Shown: positions 8,822-16,748, numbered from the stretch's first letter. The stretch: DNA of 35,127 nt from Clostridiaceae bacterium (GCA_012840535.1 DULF01000082.1:1-35127), one strand, 5' to 3'. Notes: generated by a model from the letters alone, not told the origin. Translations and numbers: made by a program.

Positions 8822-8877
8822 ATATCATAAGTATTTTTATTAATTCATTATATCATAAGTATATTTATTAATTTATA
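8822..8877 (+). repeat. Tandem 28-bp duplication in the leader
   Basis: Two adjacent 28-base units (8822-8849 and 8850-8877), both beginning ATATCATAAGTAT and differing at only a few bases. They lie between the promoter at 8792-8820 and the ribosome binding site of the TM2-domain gene. Confidence 0.75.
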
Positions 8878-8909
8878 TAAATGGTATTTTTGGCAGGGGG
8901 TTTGTAGAT

Positions 8910-9410
8910 ATGAATTGCTATGTTCATTCAGAAAGGCCGGCAGCAGGAACATGTGTTGGTTGCGGAAAATTTATATGCGAGGAATGCAGGATTGAGATTA
9001 ATAGCAAGAATTATTGCAAGAGCTGTGTAAACGAACTTGTCAATGAAAGCAAGAAAAAAATTGAGAAACTTGAGGAAACAAGCAAGCAGCAGCCAATGGT
9101 GTTTATGAACGCAGGCGGAGGCGCTTCTTCAAGCAGTTCCTCAAGCAGTTCCTCCAGTTCAGGAGCCGGAATGGGATACGGAAGACCTGTTGTTCCGCTG
9201 AAGAATAAAGTAACAGCGGGAATACTTGCCATTTTGCTTGGGGGAATAGGAGCTCATAAATTTTATCTTGGAAAAACAGGACAGGGGATTTTATATTTAA
9301 TTTTTTGCTGGACCTTTATACCGGCTATAATAGGGTTTATAGAAGGAATTATTTATCTCACTTCAAGTGATGAAACATTTGCGGCCAAGTACGGGGCAAA
9401 GTATTTATAA
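8910..9410 (+). CDS. B-box-like zinc finger plus TM2-domain membrane protein
   Basis: Unknown function; 166 aa. The N-terminal 40 residues resemble a B-box zinc finger (CYVHSERPAAGTCVGCGKFIC and ECRIEINSKNYCKSC). A charged helix follows, then a run of 12 serines encoded partly by tandem copies of TCAAGCAGTTCC. The C-terminal TM2 domain has two hydrophobic segments around GGIGAHKFYLGKTGQG. It is probably a membrane protein with a cytoplasmic zinc domain. GGGGG at about 8896-8900 precedes ATG 8910. It is expressed alone: a strong promoter lies upstream and a good terminator downstream. Confidence 0.85.
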   Translation: MNCYVHSERPAAGTCVGCGKFICEECRIEINSKNYCKSCVNELVNESKKKIEKLEETSKQQPMVFMNAGGGASSSSSSSSSSSSGAGMGYGRPVVPLKNKVTAGILAILLGGIGAHKFYLGKTGQGILYLIFCWTFIPAIIGFIEGIIYLTSSDETFAAKYGAKYL

Positions 9411-9438
9411 GATTGCAGGCTGATGATAAGAATTGTGT

Positions 9439-9471
9439 AGGGCTTGAGTCATCAAGCCCTTAATTATTTTT
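9439..9471 (+). terminator. Intrinsic terminator
   Basis: AGGGCTTGA (9439-9447) and TCAAGCCCT (9452-9460) form a perfect nine-pair stem with a four-base loop, followed by TAATTATTTTT. It ends the TM2-domain transcript and directly abuts the GGGGACA-bounded repeat region. Confidence 0.85.
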
Positions 9472-9894
9472 GGGGACATACCTCGACGTTTAGTCCAAAG
9501 GAGGGAGAGGCCTGTCCAATCGAGACAATCAAAAGGGGACACCCCTCAAAGATGGGTTGTACTCGGTTGTACTCTAACCTTAATTGCATGAGAAAAAGCA
9601 GGATACAGTCAGCATGCGGAGGAACAGCTACAGGCTGTGAAGGAAGGCGAAGCTGGAATACGGTATCGGGAGCCATGCTGCGCCATGGATGGCGCAGCCG
9701 CTGGTGTTGAGGCACGGATGCCGAATCACCAGCGCCCGTATTGCAGCGAGCCTTACTTGCTACAGCCTGTCTGTGACGGAACTTAGCTGCTGGAGACTGC
9801 TTATCTCATGCCAACGTAAGGGGACACCCTTAATCAAAAGGGGACACTACTCAACGTAAAAGAATACCCGCTTGATCGAGAGATGAGTGTCCCC
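9472..9894. mobile_element. Candidate non-autonomous element bounded by inverted GGGGACA
   Basis: The segment begins with GGGGACA (9472-9478) and ends with the reverse complement TGTCCCC (9888-9894). Further direct GGGGACA motifs occur at 9535, 9820 and 9840. 9840-9853 pairs with 9884-9894 to form a terminal hairpin with a small bulge. The interior holds copy 2 of the structured repeat. There is no transposase and no credible gene; open frames here have no ribosome binding sites and no family motifs. Mobilisation in trans by a Y1/REP-associated transposase is a hypothesis. The element ends six bases from the stop codon of the minus-strand gene at 9900. Confidence 0.5.
9586..9829. repeat. Structured ~230-bp repeat, copy 2 (complete)
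   Basis: Full copy of the element at the left edge of the window. The outer helix is visible here: 9586-9593 (GCATGAGA) with 9804-9811, then 9596-9601 with 9797-9802. Inner helices are 9630-9638 with 9762-9770, and 9652-9663 with 9736-9747. The latter encloses the hairpins 9677-9685/9690-9698 (nine pairs, loop TGGA) and 9699-9706/9727-9734. A further four-pair hairpin GGCA/TGCC sits inside the last loop. The difference from copy 1 at position 9684 (C against T) keeps pairing as C-G or T-G. There is no coding potential. Confidence 0.88.
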
Positions 9895-9899
9895 TCTCC

Positions 9900-10211
9900 T
9901 TAGAACGGCCATTGAAACTTAGGTTTCTCAGACTCTAACCCCAGATACCCCATTATTCCTCTCTCTCCAAAATGTCTCCTTTCAATATCTTTAATTTTTT
10001 CCTCGGAATAATAGTTTATTTCGCCCGCGGATTTTTTCACTTCATCTGCAAAGTCTCTCAACGCTTCAATTTCTTTGCTGCTTAATGCTGTCTGGCAGCT
10101 GTCGGAGTTAAGAATCCGGTTGAGTTCAGATGCATATTCATATCCGTCGTCTACATCCTTAATTGCGTTTTTTAGAAAATACAGAAGATTATCAGGCACT
10201 GTCCTTGCCAT
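9900..10211 (-). CDS. Hypothetical protein, 103 aa
   Basis: I do not recognise a family. It is a small soluble protein, mostly charged and helical, with the segment ALSSKEIEALRDFADEVKKS in the middle and a C-terminal end KPKFQWPF. There are no cysteines forming a metal site, no signal peptide and no membrane segment. The ATG at 10209-10211 is preceded by GGGAGGGG about five bases upstream, so the longer frame from 10265 is rejected. A TATAAT on the minus strand (10241-10236) fits a -10 box with a short leader, though its -35 region is poor. It is divergent from the 47-codon gene and recombinase. Its stop is six bases from the GGGGACA element. Confidence 0.7.
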   Translation of the reverse strand: MARTVPDNLLYFLKNAIKDVDDGYEYASELNRILNSDSCQTALSSKEIEALRDFADEVKKSAGEINYYSEEKIKDIERRHFGERGIMGYLGLESEKPKFQWPF

Positions 10212-10374
10212 AAACCATCCCCTCCCTTTTCCTATATTATATCGCATTAGCTGTAAATTTTTCATTTTTACAGGAAAAGATTTTTACATTTTAGGACAAA
10301 TTTTATTGAACAGTGAATCAGCATATTAATAGTTTGAGGGATAAGAGCCACAATTTACCTAACGGAGGGTTAAG

Positions 10375-10518
10375 ATGGGAGGAGGTAAAAAGAACCCAAG
10401 AAAGCGTATCGTTGTGAAAAAATTCAATGGCAAGATTTCCAGGGAGGAAGCACTGTTTGGCTTGTTAAGGATTTATGTAAATAAAAAAACATGCAGCATA
10501 AGGATATTGAAAATATGA
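10375..10518 (+). CDS. Small basic protein, 47 aa, before the recombinase
   Basis: Unrecognised 47-codon gene running from ATG 10375 to TGA 10518. CGGAGGG (10363-10369) lies five bases upstream. The product starts MGGGKKNPRKRIVVKK, is strongly basic throughout, and could bind nucleic acid. It ends 29 bases before the serine recombinase and probably shares its transcript. Support is the good ribosome binding site, the position and the intact frame; length alone is not convincing. It could be a recombination directionality or accessory factor, or a translated leader, but no motif shows this. Confidence 0.6.
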   Translation: MGGGKKNPRKRIVVKKFNGKISREEALFGLLRIYVNKKTCSIRILKI

Positions 10519-10547
10519 ATATATAAAGTGAAGGTGGGACAGCCTGG

Positions 10548-12143
10548 ATGGAAGGACATAAATATGAATATGATCTTGCACCAAGTAAAGTCGGCATATA
10601 CGTAAGGCAAAGCAGGGACGAAAAAGAAGAAAACCATGAAACGATTGAGACTCAGAGGGACTTGCTCATTGATTATGTAACAAGGGAAAAGCTGGGCATT
10701 ATCTACAAGGTATACATGGACGACAATGTATCAGGTTCCGAATTTGAAAGAAGGGGCCTTAAAGAGCTGGAAGAAGACATTGTCGCAGGTAACATAAATA
10801 TGCTTGTGATAAAGGATTTATCCAGGTTAGGCAGGAATAATGCTAAAACGCTTTTATTTCTTGATTTTATTGAAGAACACGGTGTAAGACTTATAACGTA
10901 TGACGGCAGGTATGACAGCCTGAGAGACAATGATATTGTAGGGATCGAAACGTGGTTTAACGAACGTTACATCAGGGATATTTCAAGAAAAATAAGGGCA
11001 AATCTCAGGTTTAAGATAGAGAAAGGCGAATATATCGGTAATGCGCCATATGGCTATATTAAGTCTCCGCATGAAAAAAACAAGCTCTGCATAGATGAGG
11101 AAACCGCACATGTTGTAAAGGAAATATTCAAGCTTTACAAGGAGGGATACGGCTATTCATATATAGCGAAACTGCTTAACAGCAAAGGATACCCGTCACC
11201 GGCTTCAAGAAACAGGGTCTATGCTCCCGGAAAATCCCCGGGATGGAATGCCGTGGCCGTGCAAAGAATTCTTAAAAACAGGGTTTATGTAGGTGATACG
11301 GTACAGGGGGTAAGTGAAAGGATAAGTTTCAAAAGCAAAAAAACAAGACGTCTCCCTGAATCAAGGTGGGTTATTACCCAAAATACCCACGAGGCAATAA
11401 TCAGCAGGGAAGAATTTGAGTTAATCCAAGATTTAAGGAAAAGTAAAAGAATGCCGTCAAAACCTCACAAAGGAACGTTACATACCCTTAGAGGCCTGCT
11501 GTTTTGCGGGAGGTGCGGGAGCATAATGTATGCCAGGGTAAGAAAAAACAAGCCCATGGGCTATATTTGCAGCAATTATTGCAAAAACGGCAAAGAGTAT
11601 TGTACAAGCCACTATATTACAGAGTCAGAAATAGTTGAAATTATTTCAACTGAGTTGGAAACATTTTTTAATGATCCGGATTTAGTGGAAAAAGTTGAAA
11701 AGCTGTATGAAAAAAGCCTGTCGGACAATTCGGAGAACTCAACCAGGATTGAGAAGTTGAAACAGCAGCTTCAAGCAAAGCAAAGGCAGCAGGATACCTT
11801 GTACCTTGACAGGCTGGAAGGGAAAATATCAGAACAATTATTCATCAGGATGAATCAGCATATAGAAAGAAAGATAATGCAACTTAGAAATGAAATCCAA
11901 AAGCTGGTAAATGAGAAATTTGACGATAATAATTTCAGTGAAATTTTTTCTGGTTTTAGAAAAAGCATTCAAAACGGTTGTATTAACAATGAAATGGCAA
12001 GAATGCTTATTGAAAAAATTACTGTCTTTGATGCCGAGGATAAAATAGCGGACATGAACATTGAAGAGGCATTTAAAAGTCAAAATGCCGGCAATAATGA
12101 ATACGGGGCAATAGTTGTTGATTTTAAATATAAAAAAGTATAG
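10548..12143 (+). CDS. Large serine recombinase
   Basis: Site-specific DNA recombinase of the large serine integrase family, 531 aa. The resolvase/invertase catalytic domain spans about residues 12-150: nucleophile Ser22 in YVRQSRDE, and the IKDLSRLGRN segment carrying conserved arginines. The recombinase domain follows at about 165-275 and a zinc ribbon at about 319-346 (CGRCG ... CSNYCKNGKEYC). A long coiled-coil stretch (about 385-460) of the kind that mediates synapsis comes next. AAGGTGG (10531-10537) lies ten bases before the ATG. It looks intact, but no phage, conjugation or transposon genes surround it. It could be an orphan integrase, a relic of an excised element or a developmental rearrangement enzyme. 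Confidence 0.93.
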   Translation: MEGHKYEYDLAPSKVGIYVRQSRDEKEENHETIETQRDLLIDYVTREKLGIIYKVYMDDNVSGSEFERRGLKELEEDIVAGNINMLVIKDLSRLGRNNAKTLLFLDFIEEHGVRLITYDGRYDSLRDNDIVGIETWFNERYIRDISRKIRANLRFKIEKGEYIGNAPYGYIKSPHEKNKLCIDEETAHVVKEIFKLYKEGYGYSYIAKLLNSKGYPSPASRNRVYAPGKSPGWNAVAVQRILKNRVYVGDTVQGVSERISFKSKKTRRLPESRWVITQNTHEAIISREEFELIQDLRKSKRMPSKPHKGTLHTLRGLLFCGRCGSIMYARVRKNKPMGYICSNYCKNGKEYCTSHYITESEIVEIISTELETFFNDPDLVEKVEKLYEKSLSDNSENSTRIEKLKQQLQAKQRQQDTLYLDRLEGKISEQLFIRMNQHIERKIMQLRNEIQKLVNEKFDDNNFSEIFSGFRKSIQNGCINNEMARMLIEKITVFDAEDKIADMNIEEAFKSQNAGNNEYGAIVVDFKYKKV

Positions 12144-12220
12144 AATTGAATATGCAAGATACGTTAAAATTCAGAAAAAAGGGAACACTTTAAGCATCAT
12201 AGTGTGTGGAGGAAGTGGCA

Positions 12221-13108
12221 GTGAGAAAGGTTTTATTGGTTTATAATCCGCTTTCAGGTCACAGAAGTGTGCCGAAAAGGCTTGATGATATAATTAGCCG
12301 CTTTATGGATAACGATATTTTGGTTATACCATACAGGGTATTCAATGAAGAACAGGACAAGCTGTTGAACTTGCTTAAAAATGACAACTTTTATGCAGTT
12401 ATAATTTCAGGAGGAGACGGAACGGTTAATACTGTAATAAATACAATGTTAAAAAATGATATTAACCTTCCTTTTGGCATTATTCCGTCCGGAACATGCA
12501 ATGACTATGCAAGGAGCCTAAATATTCCTATTGACCTTAACAAGTGCCTGGATATTATACTTGAGGGGAATACCACTGAAGTCGACGTAGGATTGATTAA
12601 TAACGAAAAGTATTTTTTCAACACGTGCGCAGGAGGAATTTTTGTTGACGTTTCTTACAGCACAAGTGGCGAAATGAAGAAAAATCTTGGGCCTCTTGCC
12701 TATTATCTTAAGGGAGTAAGTGAAGTGGCCAATTTAAAACCAATAAGACTCAGAATTGAAGCTGACAATGAAACCGTGGAGCAGGACTTTATACTTTTTG
12801 TGATTTTAAACGGAAAGCATGTTGCCGGTTTTTCCAATATTAATGAGGAAGCTGATTTATCTGATGGATTTATGGATATTATCCTGATTAAATATTGTCA
12901 GCATATTGAACTTGTGAGCATGCTCCTTAAAGTTATAAGCCAGGATTTCCTCAATGACAAGAATGTCATGTGGATCAGGACAAGCAAGTGCAAGATTTAC
13001 GGTCCTGATGACTTCGCATTGAGCGTGGACGGCGAGAAGTGGAAAACCCTGCCCATTTCCGTTGAATTTATTAATAAGAAACTTAAAATTTTTACTAAAA
13101 ACATATGA
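12221..13108 (+). CDS. Diacylglycerol/lipid kinase, YegS-DgkB family
   Basis: Predicted ATP-dependent lipid kinase acting at the inner face of the membrane, probably on diacylglycerol or a related lipid. The 295-aa protein has the N-terminal catalytic domain with NPLSGHR, GGDGTVN (about residue 68) and PSGTCNDYAR (about residue 95). The C-terminal beta-rich domain carries the GFMDIILIKY and LSVDGEKW regions. Three in-frame GTG codons are possible; GGAGGA (12208-12213) is seven bases from GTG 12221, which gives the usual MRKVLLVYNP N-terminus. It is followed by a strong terminator, so it probably forms its own unit. Confidence 0.92.
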   Translation: MRKVLLVYNPLSGHRSVPKRLDDIISRFMDNDILVIPYRVFNEEQDKLLNLLKNDNFYAVIISGGDGTVNTVINTMLKNDINLPFGIIPSGTCNDYARSLNIPIDLNKCLDIILEGNTTEVDVGLINNEKYFFNTCAGGIFVDVSYSTSGEMKKNLGPLAYYLKGVSEVANLKPIRLRIEADNETVEQDFILFVILNGKHVAGFSNINEEADLSDGFMDIILIKYCQHIELVSMLLKVISQDFLNDKNVMWIRTSKCKIYGPDDFALSVDGEKWKTLPISVEFINKKLKIFTKNI

Positions 13109-13142
13109 TCAGGTTATTGAAAAGAATATAAAGAAAGCACTG

Positions 13143-13173
13143 AAGTAAGCATTTTATGTGCTTACTTTTTTTT
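13143..13173 (+). terminator. Intrinsic terminator after lipid kinase
   Basis: AAGTAAGCA (13143-13151) and TGCTTACTT (13159-13167) form a nine-pair stem with a seven-base loop, followed by an unbroken T-run to 13173. Confidence 0.9.
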
Positions 13174-13183
13174 ATTATTTTGT

Positions 13184-13208
13184 AATATTAGAAGAACATG
13201 CATACATA
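13184..13208 (+). promoter_or_regulatory. Candidate sigma-E promoter of spoIVA
   Basis: CATACATA at 13201-13208 matches the -10 element of mother-cell sigma-E promoters. TAATATT at 13183-13189 is a possible -35, with a spacer (11 bases) shorter than usual. It lies about 80 bases upstream of the spoIVA start. spoIVA is sigma-E dependent in Bacillus subtilis, which makes the assignment reasonable. Confidence 0.4.
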
Positions 13209-13288
13209 TATTTATATTAAATGAAGTACTAGCACAGCCAAGTTAACGTATATTTTATGCAATGAAGTAAAATAAGGGGGGTTAGCGG

Positions 13289-14767
13289 GTGGAAATGTAC
13301 GACATTTACCAACAGATTGCAGAAAGAACTCAAGGGGACATTTATATAGGCGTTGTAGGTCCTGTAAGAACAGGCAAGTCAACCTTTATTAAAAGATTTA
13401 TGGATTTACTGGTTATCCCTAATATAGAGAACGCGTATAGCAGAGAACGTGCAAAGGACGAACTACCGCAGAGCGCAACAGGGCGTACAATTATGACTAC
13501 CGAGCCGAAATTTGTTCCGAATGAAGCAGTTGAAATAACTCTGGGAGAAAATACAAGTTTTAAAGTAAGATTGGTTGATTGCGTAGGATACCTGGTTAAA
13601 GGAGCGCTGGGTTACCTGGAAAACAATGCGCCAAGGATGGTGTCAACTCCATGGTTTGACTACCAGATTCCTTTTGAAGAGGCTGCAGAGTTAGGCACCA
13701 GAAAAGTTATAAGAGAGCACTCCACGATTGGGTTGCTTGTCACTACTGACGGTAGTATAACTGAAATTGAAAGAGAAGAGTATGTTGATGCGGAGAAAAG
13801 GGTTGTAAATGAACTGAAGGAGATAAACAAGCCTTTTGTAATTATATTGAATTCCACCAGGCCTCATGAGAGTGAAACCATAAAGTTAAGAGATGAGCTT
13901 GAGGAGAAGTACGGCGTACCGGTACTGAATGTTAACTGCGCTCAAATGAGAATTGAGGACGTCAATATGATAATGGAGCGTATATTGTTTGAATTTCCAA
14001 TATGTGAAATCGGCATTAACATGCCAAGGTGGGTTGAATCTCTTGAGGCAGACCATTGGCTTAGGGTTGACATGATAAACGCAATAAGGGAAACGTTCAA
14101 TGGCATAACAAAAATAAGGGAAGCAAAAAATTGTGTTGGCAATTTCAATAACTATGATTTTATTCAAAAGGCCTATATTAACAGAATCAGTCCTGATGAA
14201 GGGAATTTACTTTTAGATATAAACCTTAAAGATGGATTATTCTATGATATTTTAAGCGAAGAAACAGGATTAAAGGTTGAGGGCGAGCACAGGCTGATTG
14301 GACTTATGAAAGACCTGGCGAGAATCAAGCGGGAGTATGAACGGGTTGAATATGCGCTTCACGAAGTAAGAACTAAAGGATATGGTATAGTGACACCGAG
14401 TATAGATGAACTTACCCTTGATGAACCTGAAATCATCAAGCAGGGGAACAGGTTTGGAATCAGGCTTAGAGCAAGCGCTCCAAGTGTGCACATGATCCGC
14501 GCGGATATTGAAACTGAGATAGCTCCGCTTGTAGGCACTGAGAAGCAGTCCGAGGAGCTTGTAAATTACTTGCTCAAGGAATTTGAAAACGAGCCTGGCA
14601 AAATATGGGAATCAAATATTTTTGGAAAATCACTTCACGAATTGGTAAGCGAAGGTCTTCAGAACAAACTGTTCAGGATGCCTGAAGATGCCCAGCTCAA
14701 GTTGCAGGAAACGTTGCAGAAAATCATAAATGAAGGCAGCGGAGGACTGATTTGCATAATACTGTAA
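13289..14767 (+). CDS. spoIVA: Stage IV sporulation protein A
   Basis: Morphogenetic ATPase of the spore coat basement layer. It assembles on the forespore outer membrane from the mother-cell side and anchors coat and cortex formation. The 492-aa product has the family length, Walker A GPVRTGKST at residues 24-32, and the conserved acidic/glycine C-terminal end (GSGGLICIIL). AAGGGGGG (13274-13281) is seven bases from GTG 13289. The resulting N-terminus MEMYDIYQQIAERT aligns with the Bacillus protein, so GTG is preferred over the nearby ATG 13295. It is monocistronic, with a possible sigma-E promoter upstream. It is direct evidence that the organism sporulates or descends from a sporulator. 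Confidence 0.98.
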   Translation: MEMYDIYQQIAERTQGDIYIGVVGPVRTGKSTFIKRFMDLLVIPNIENAYSRERAKDELPQSATGRTIMTTEPKFVPNEAVEITLGENTSFKVRLVDCVGYLVKGALGYLENNAPRMVSTPWFDYQIPFEEAAELGTRKVIREHSTIGLLVTTDGSITEIEREEYVDAEKRVVNELKEINKPFVIILNSTRPHESETIKLRDELEEKYGVPVLNVNCAQMRIEDVNMIMERILFEFPICEIGINMPRWVESLEADHWLRVDMINAIRETFNGITKIREAKNCVGNFNNYDFIQKAYINRISPDEGNLLLDINLKDGLFYDILSEETGLKVEGEHRLIGLMKDLARIKREYERVEYALHEVRTKGYGIVTPSIDELTLDEPEIIKQGNRFGIRLRASAPSVHMIRADIETEIAPLVGTEKQSEELVNYLLKEFENEPGKIWESNIFGKSLHELVSEGLQNKLFRMPEDAQLKLQETLQKIINEGSGGLICIIL

Positions 14768-14831
14768 TAAGGCGCAGTTTGCCGTCCCCTTTTATAAAAA
14801 CTAAACATTTGGAGAAAATAATGTTTGTGGA

Positions 14832-14859
14832 ATTAAGGGGCAAATTTTTGCCCCTTAAT
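14832..14859 (+). terminator. Perfect 13-bp inverted repeat after spoIVA
   Basis: ATTAAGGGGCAAA (14832-14844) and TTTGCCCCTTAAT (14847-14859) are fully complementary. The tail is CATTACTG, with no T-run, so it is a less typical terminator. It may work as a hairpin that stabilises the 3' end of the spoIVA transcript. Confidence 0.55.
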
Positions 14860-14892
14860 CATTACTGCAAGCATAAAATATAAAAAATTAAT

Positions 14893-14921
14893 TTTTATAT
14901 TAACTGTAGTTATGCTATACT
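14893..14921 (+). promoter_or_regulatory. Candidate extended -10 promoter of pgm
   Basis: TATACT (14916-14921) is preceded by TGC, an extended -10 element, about 33 bases before the phosphoglucomutase start. The -35 region (TTTTAT, 14893-14898) is weak. Confidence 0.45.
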
Positions 14922-14953
14922 TTACTACATAAAAAAGACAATGGAGGGACAAT

Positions 14954-16696
14954 ATGGACGCTCACAAGGCTTATAGATTCTGGCTTGAAAACAGTTATTT
15001 CGATGAAGCCACAAGAGATGAGCTTAAAGGAATAATGGACAACCCTAAGGAGATAGAGGAAAGATTTTATAAGGATTTGGAATTTGGTACAGGTGGTCTT
15101 AGGGGCATAATCGGAGCGGGTACAAACAGGATGAACAAGTATACAGTGAGAAAGGCGTCTCAGGGGCTTGCAAATTATATAGCCAAGCAAGGTGAGAATG
15201 CAAAGAAAAAAGGGATAGTAATTGCTTATGATTCCAGGCATAAATCATCTGAATTCGCTCTTGAAGCTGCCAGAGTGTTTGCAGGAAACGGGATTACGAC
15301 ATACTTGTTTGACGAACTGAGACCCACACCTGAGCTTTCGTTCGCAGTTAGGTTTCTTAAAACTGCTGCGGGAGTTGTTATTACTGCCAGCCATAATCCA
15401 AAGGAATATAATGGATATAAGGTTTACGGGGAAGACGGAGCCCAGTTATCACTTGAAGGGACTAACGCCATATTTAAGGAAATAAACGCCATACCTGACA
15501 TTACAAACGTTAACCTGATGGATGTGGAGGAAGCCAAAAAAAGAGGCATCCTGAAGATTATAGGCAAAGAGGTTGATGATGAGTATATCTCCAGGATAAA
15601 AACATTATCTTTAAACTCTGAAGTAATAAAAAGAGTATCAGACTCCTTTAAAATAATATATACACCGCTTCACGGAACAGGAAACAAGCTCGTGAGAAGG
15701 ATCCTTAGCGAAATAGGATTTAAAAATATTATTCCCGTAAAGGAACAGGAGAACCCAGACCCCGAGTTCAGCACGGTAAAATCACCAAATCCAGAAGAAA
15801 AAAGCGCCTTTTCCATTGCAATAGAACTTGCCAGAAAGGAAGACGTAGATTTAATCATCGGAACAGATCCTGACTGTGACAGGGTTGGAGTAGTTGTCCG
15901 CAATTTAGACGGAGAGTATATAATACTGACCGGAAATCAGACCGGATGCCTTCTGATGGATTACATACTTTCCCAGAAAAAGCTGAAAGGAGCTTTACCT
16001 GAAAACGCTTTTGTTGTAAAGACCATTGTTACGACTGAGCTAGGCAGGGTAATAGCGGACCACTACGGAGTTGAAATGATTGAAGTACTTACAGGATTTA
16101 AGTTTATAGGTGAGAAAATAAAGGAAGAAGATGAGTTTGGGAACAAAAAGTTTCTGTTTGGTTTTGAAGAAAGTTACGGATACCTTGCAGGCACATTCTC
16201 GAGAGATAAAGACGGCATAGTGGCTTCCATGCTTATAGCAGAAATGGCTGCATTTTATAAGGCAAAGGGGATGTCCCTTTATGAGGGATTACAGGAGTTA
16301 TACAGAAAATACGGTTACGCCCTTGAATCTGTAAGTTCTTTTGCCCTTGAAGGCAAGGAAGGCATTGAAAAAATCAACGGGATAATGCGGAAGCTGAGGG
16401 AAACAAAACCTGTAAGCTTCAATGGAAATGTTGTTGCTGCTGTCAGAGATTATATGGCAAGGGAAAGGTATGAAATAGGCACTGGTATCAGGCAGGCGCT
16501 GAACTTGCCACGGTCAAACGTATTATATTATGAAATGAAAGACGGAGCATGGTTTTGCATAAGGCCATCCGGAACCGAGCCCAAAATTAAGATATATTTT
16601 GGGGTATCAAGTGATAGTGAGAGTGGAGCATCAAATGAACTTAAAAAATTGCAGAATAATGTGTTCAATGTAATAGGAGATATGCTAAAAAGCTGA
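14954..16696 (+). CDS. Alpha-phosphoglucomutase
   Basis: Interconverts glucose 1-phosphate and glucose 6-phosphate, linking glycogen, cellodextrin phosphorolysis and cell-wall sugar nucleotides to glycolysis. The 580-aa protein has all four phosphohexomutase sites: catalytic Ser146 in TASHNP (144-149), the metal loop GTDPDCDRVG (about 303), the sugar loop GFEESYGYL (about 402) and the phosphate loop RPSGTEPKIK (about 533). The N-terminal FGTGGLRG is also conserved. GGAGGGAC precedes the ATG. Length and motifs fit the long PgcA-type enzymes. A phosphomannomutase specificity is possible but less likely. Confidence 0.95.
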   Translation: MDAHKAYRFWLENSYFDEATRDELKGIMDNPKEIEERFYKDLEFGTGGLRGIIGAGTNRMNKYTVRKASQGLANYIAKQGENAKKKGIVIAYDSRHKSSEFALEAARVFAGNGITTYLFDELRPTPELSFAVRFLKTAAGVVITASHNPKEYNGYKVYGEDGAQLSLEGTNAIFKEINAIPDITNVNLMDVEEAKKRGILKIIGKEVDDEYISRIKTLSLNSEVIKRVSDSFKIIYTPLHGTGNKLVRRILSEIGFKNIIPVKEQENPDPEFSTVKSPNPEEKSAFSIAIELARKEDVDLIIGTDPDCDRVGVVVRNLDGEYIILTGNQTGCLLMDYILSQKKLKGALPENAFVVKTIVTTELGRVIADHYGVEMIEVLTGFKFIGEKIKEEDEFGNKKFLFGFEESYGYLAGTFSRDKDGIVASMLIAEMAAFYKAKGMSLYEGLQELYRKYGYALESVSSFALEGKEGIEKINGIMRKLRETKPVSFNGNVVAAVRDYMARERYEIGTGIRQALNLPRSNVLYYEMKDGAWFCIRPSGTEPKIKIYFGVSSDSESGASNELKKLQNNVFNVIGDMLKS

Positions 16697-16748
16697 TAGG
16701 ACTGGTAATTCATTAGACCTACCGGTAATGGGACTTGCGAATCATTTT

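Noticed and set aside
9444-9715. Overlapping open frames on both strands within the repeat region
   Set aside because: They lie in a structured non-coding repeat, lack ribosome binding sites and show no family motifs; frames arise from GC-rich palindromes.
10075-10329. 84-codon plus-strand frame
   Set aside because: Antisense to the 103-aa minus-strand gene, which has a proper ribosome binding site.
10548-12143. Prophage or integrative element around the serine recombinase
   Set aside because: No structural, replication or conjugation genes and no obvious attachment repeats; the flanking genes are ordinary chromosomal genes.
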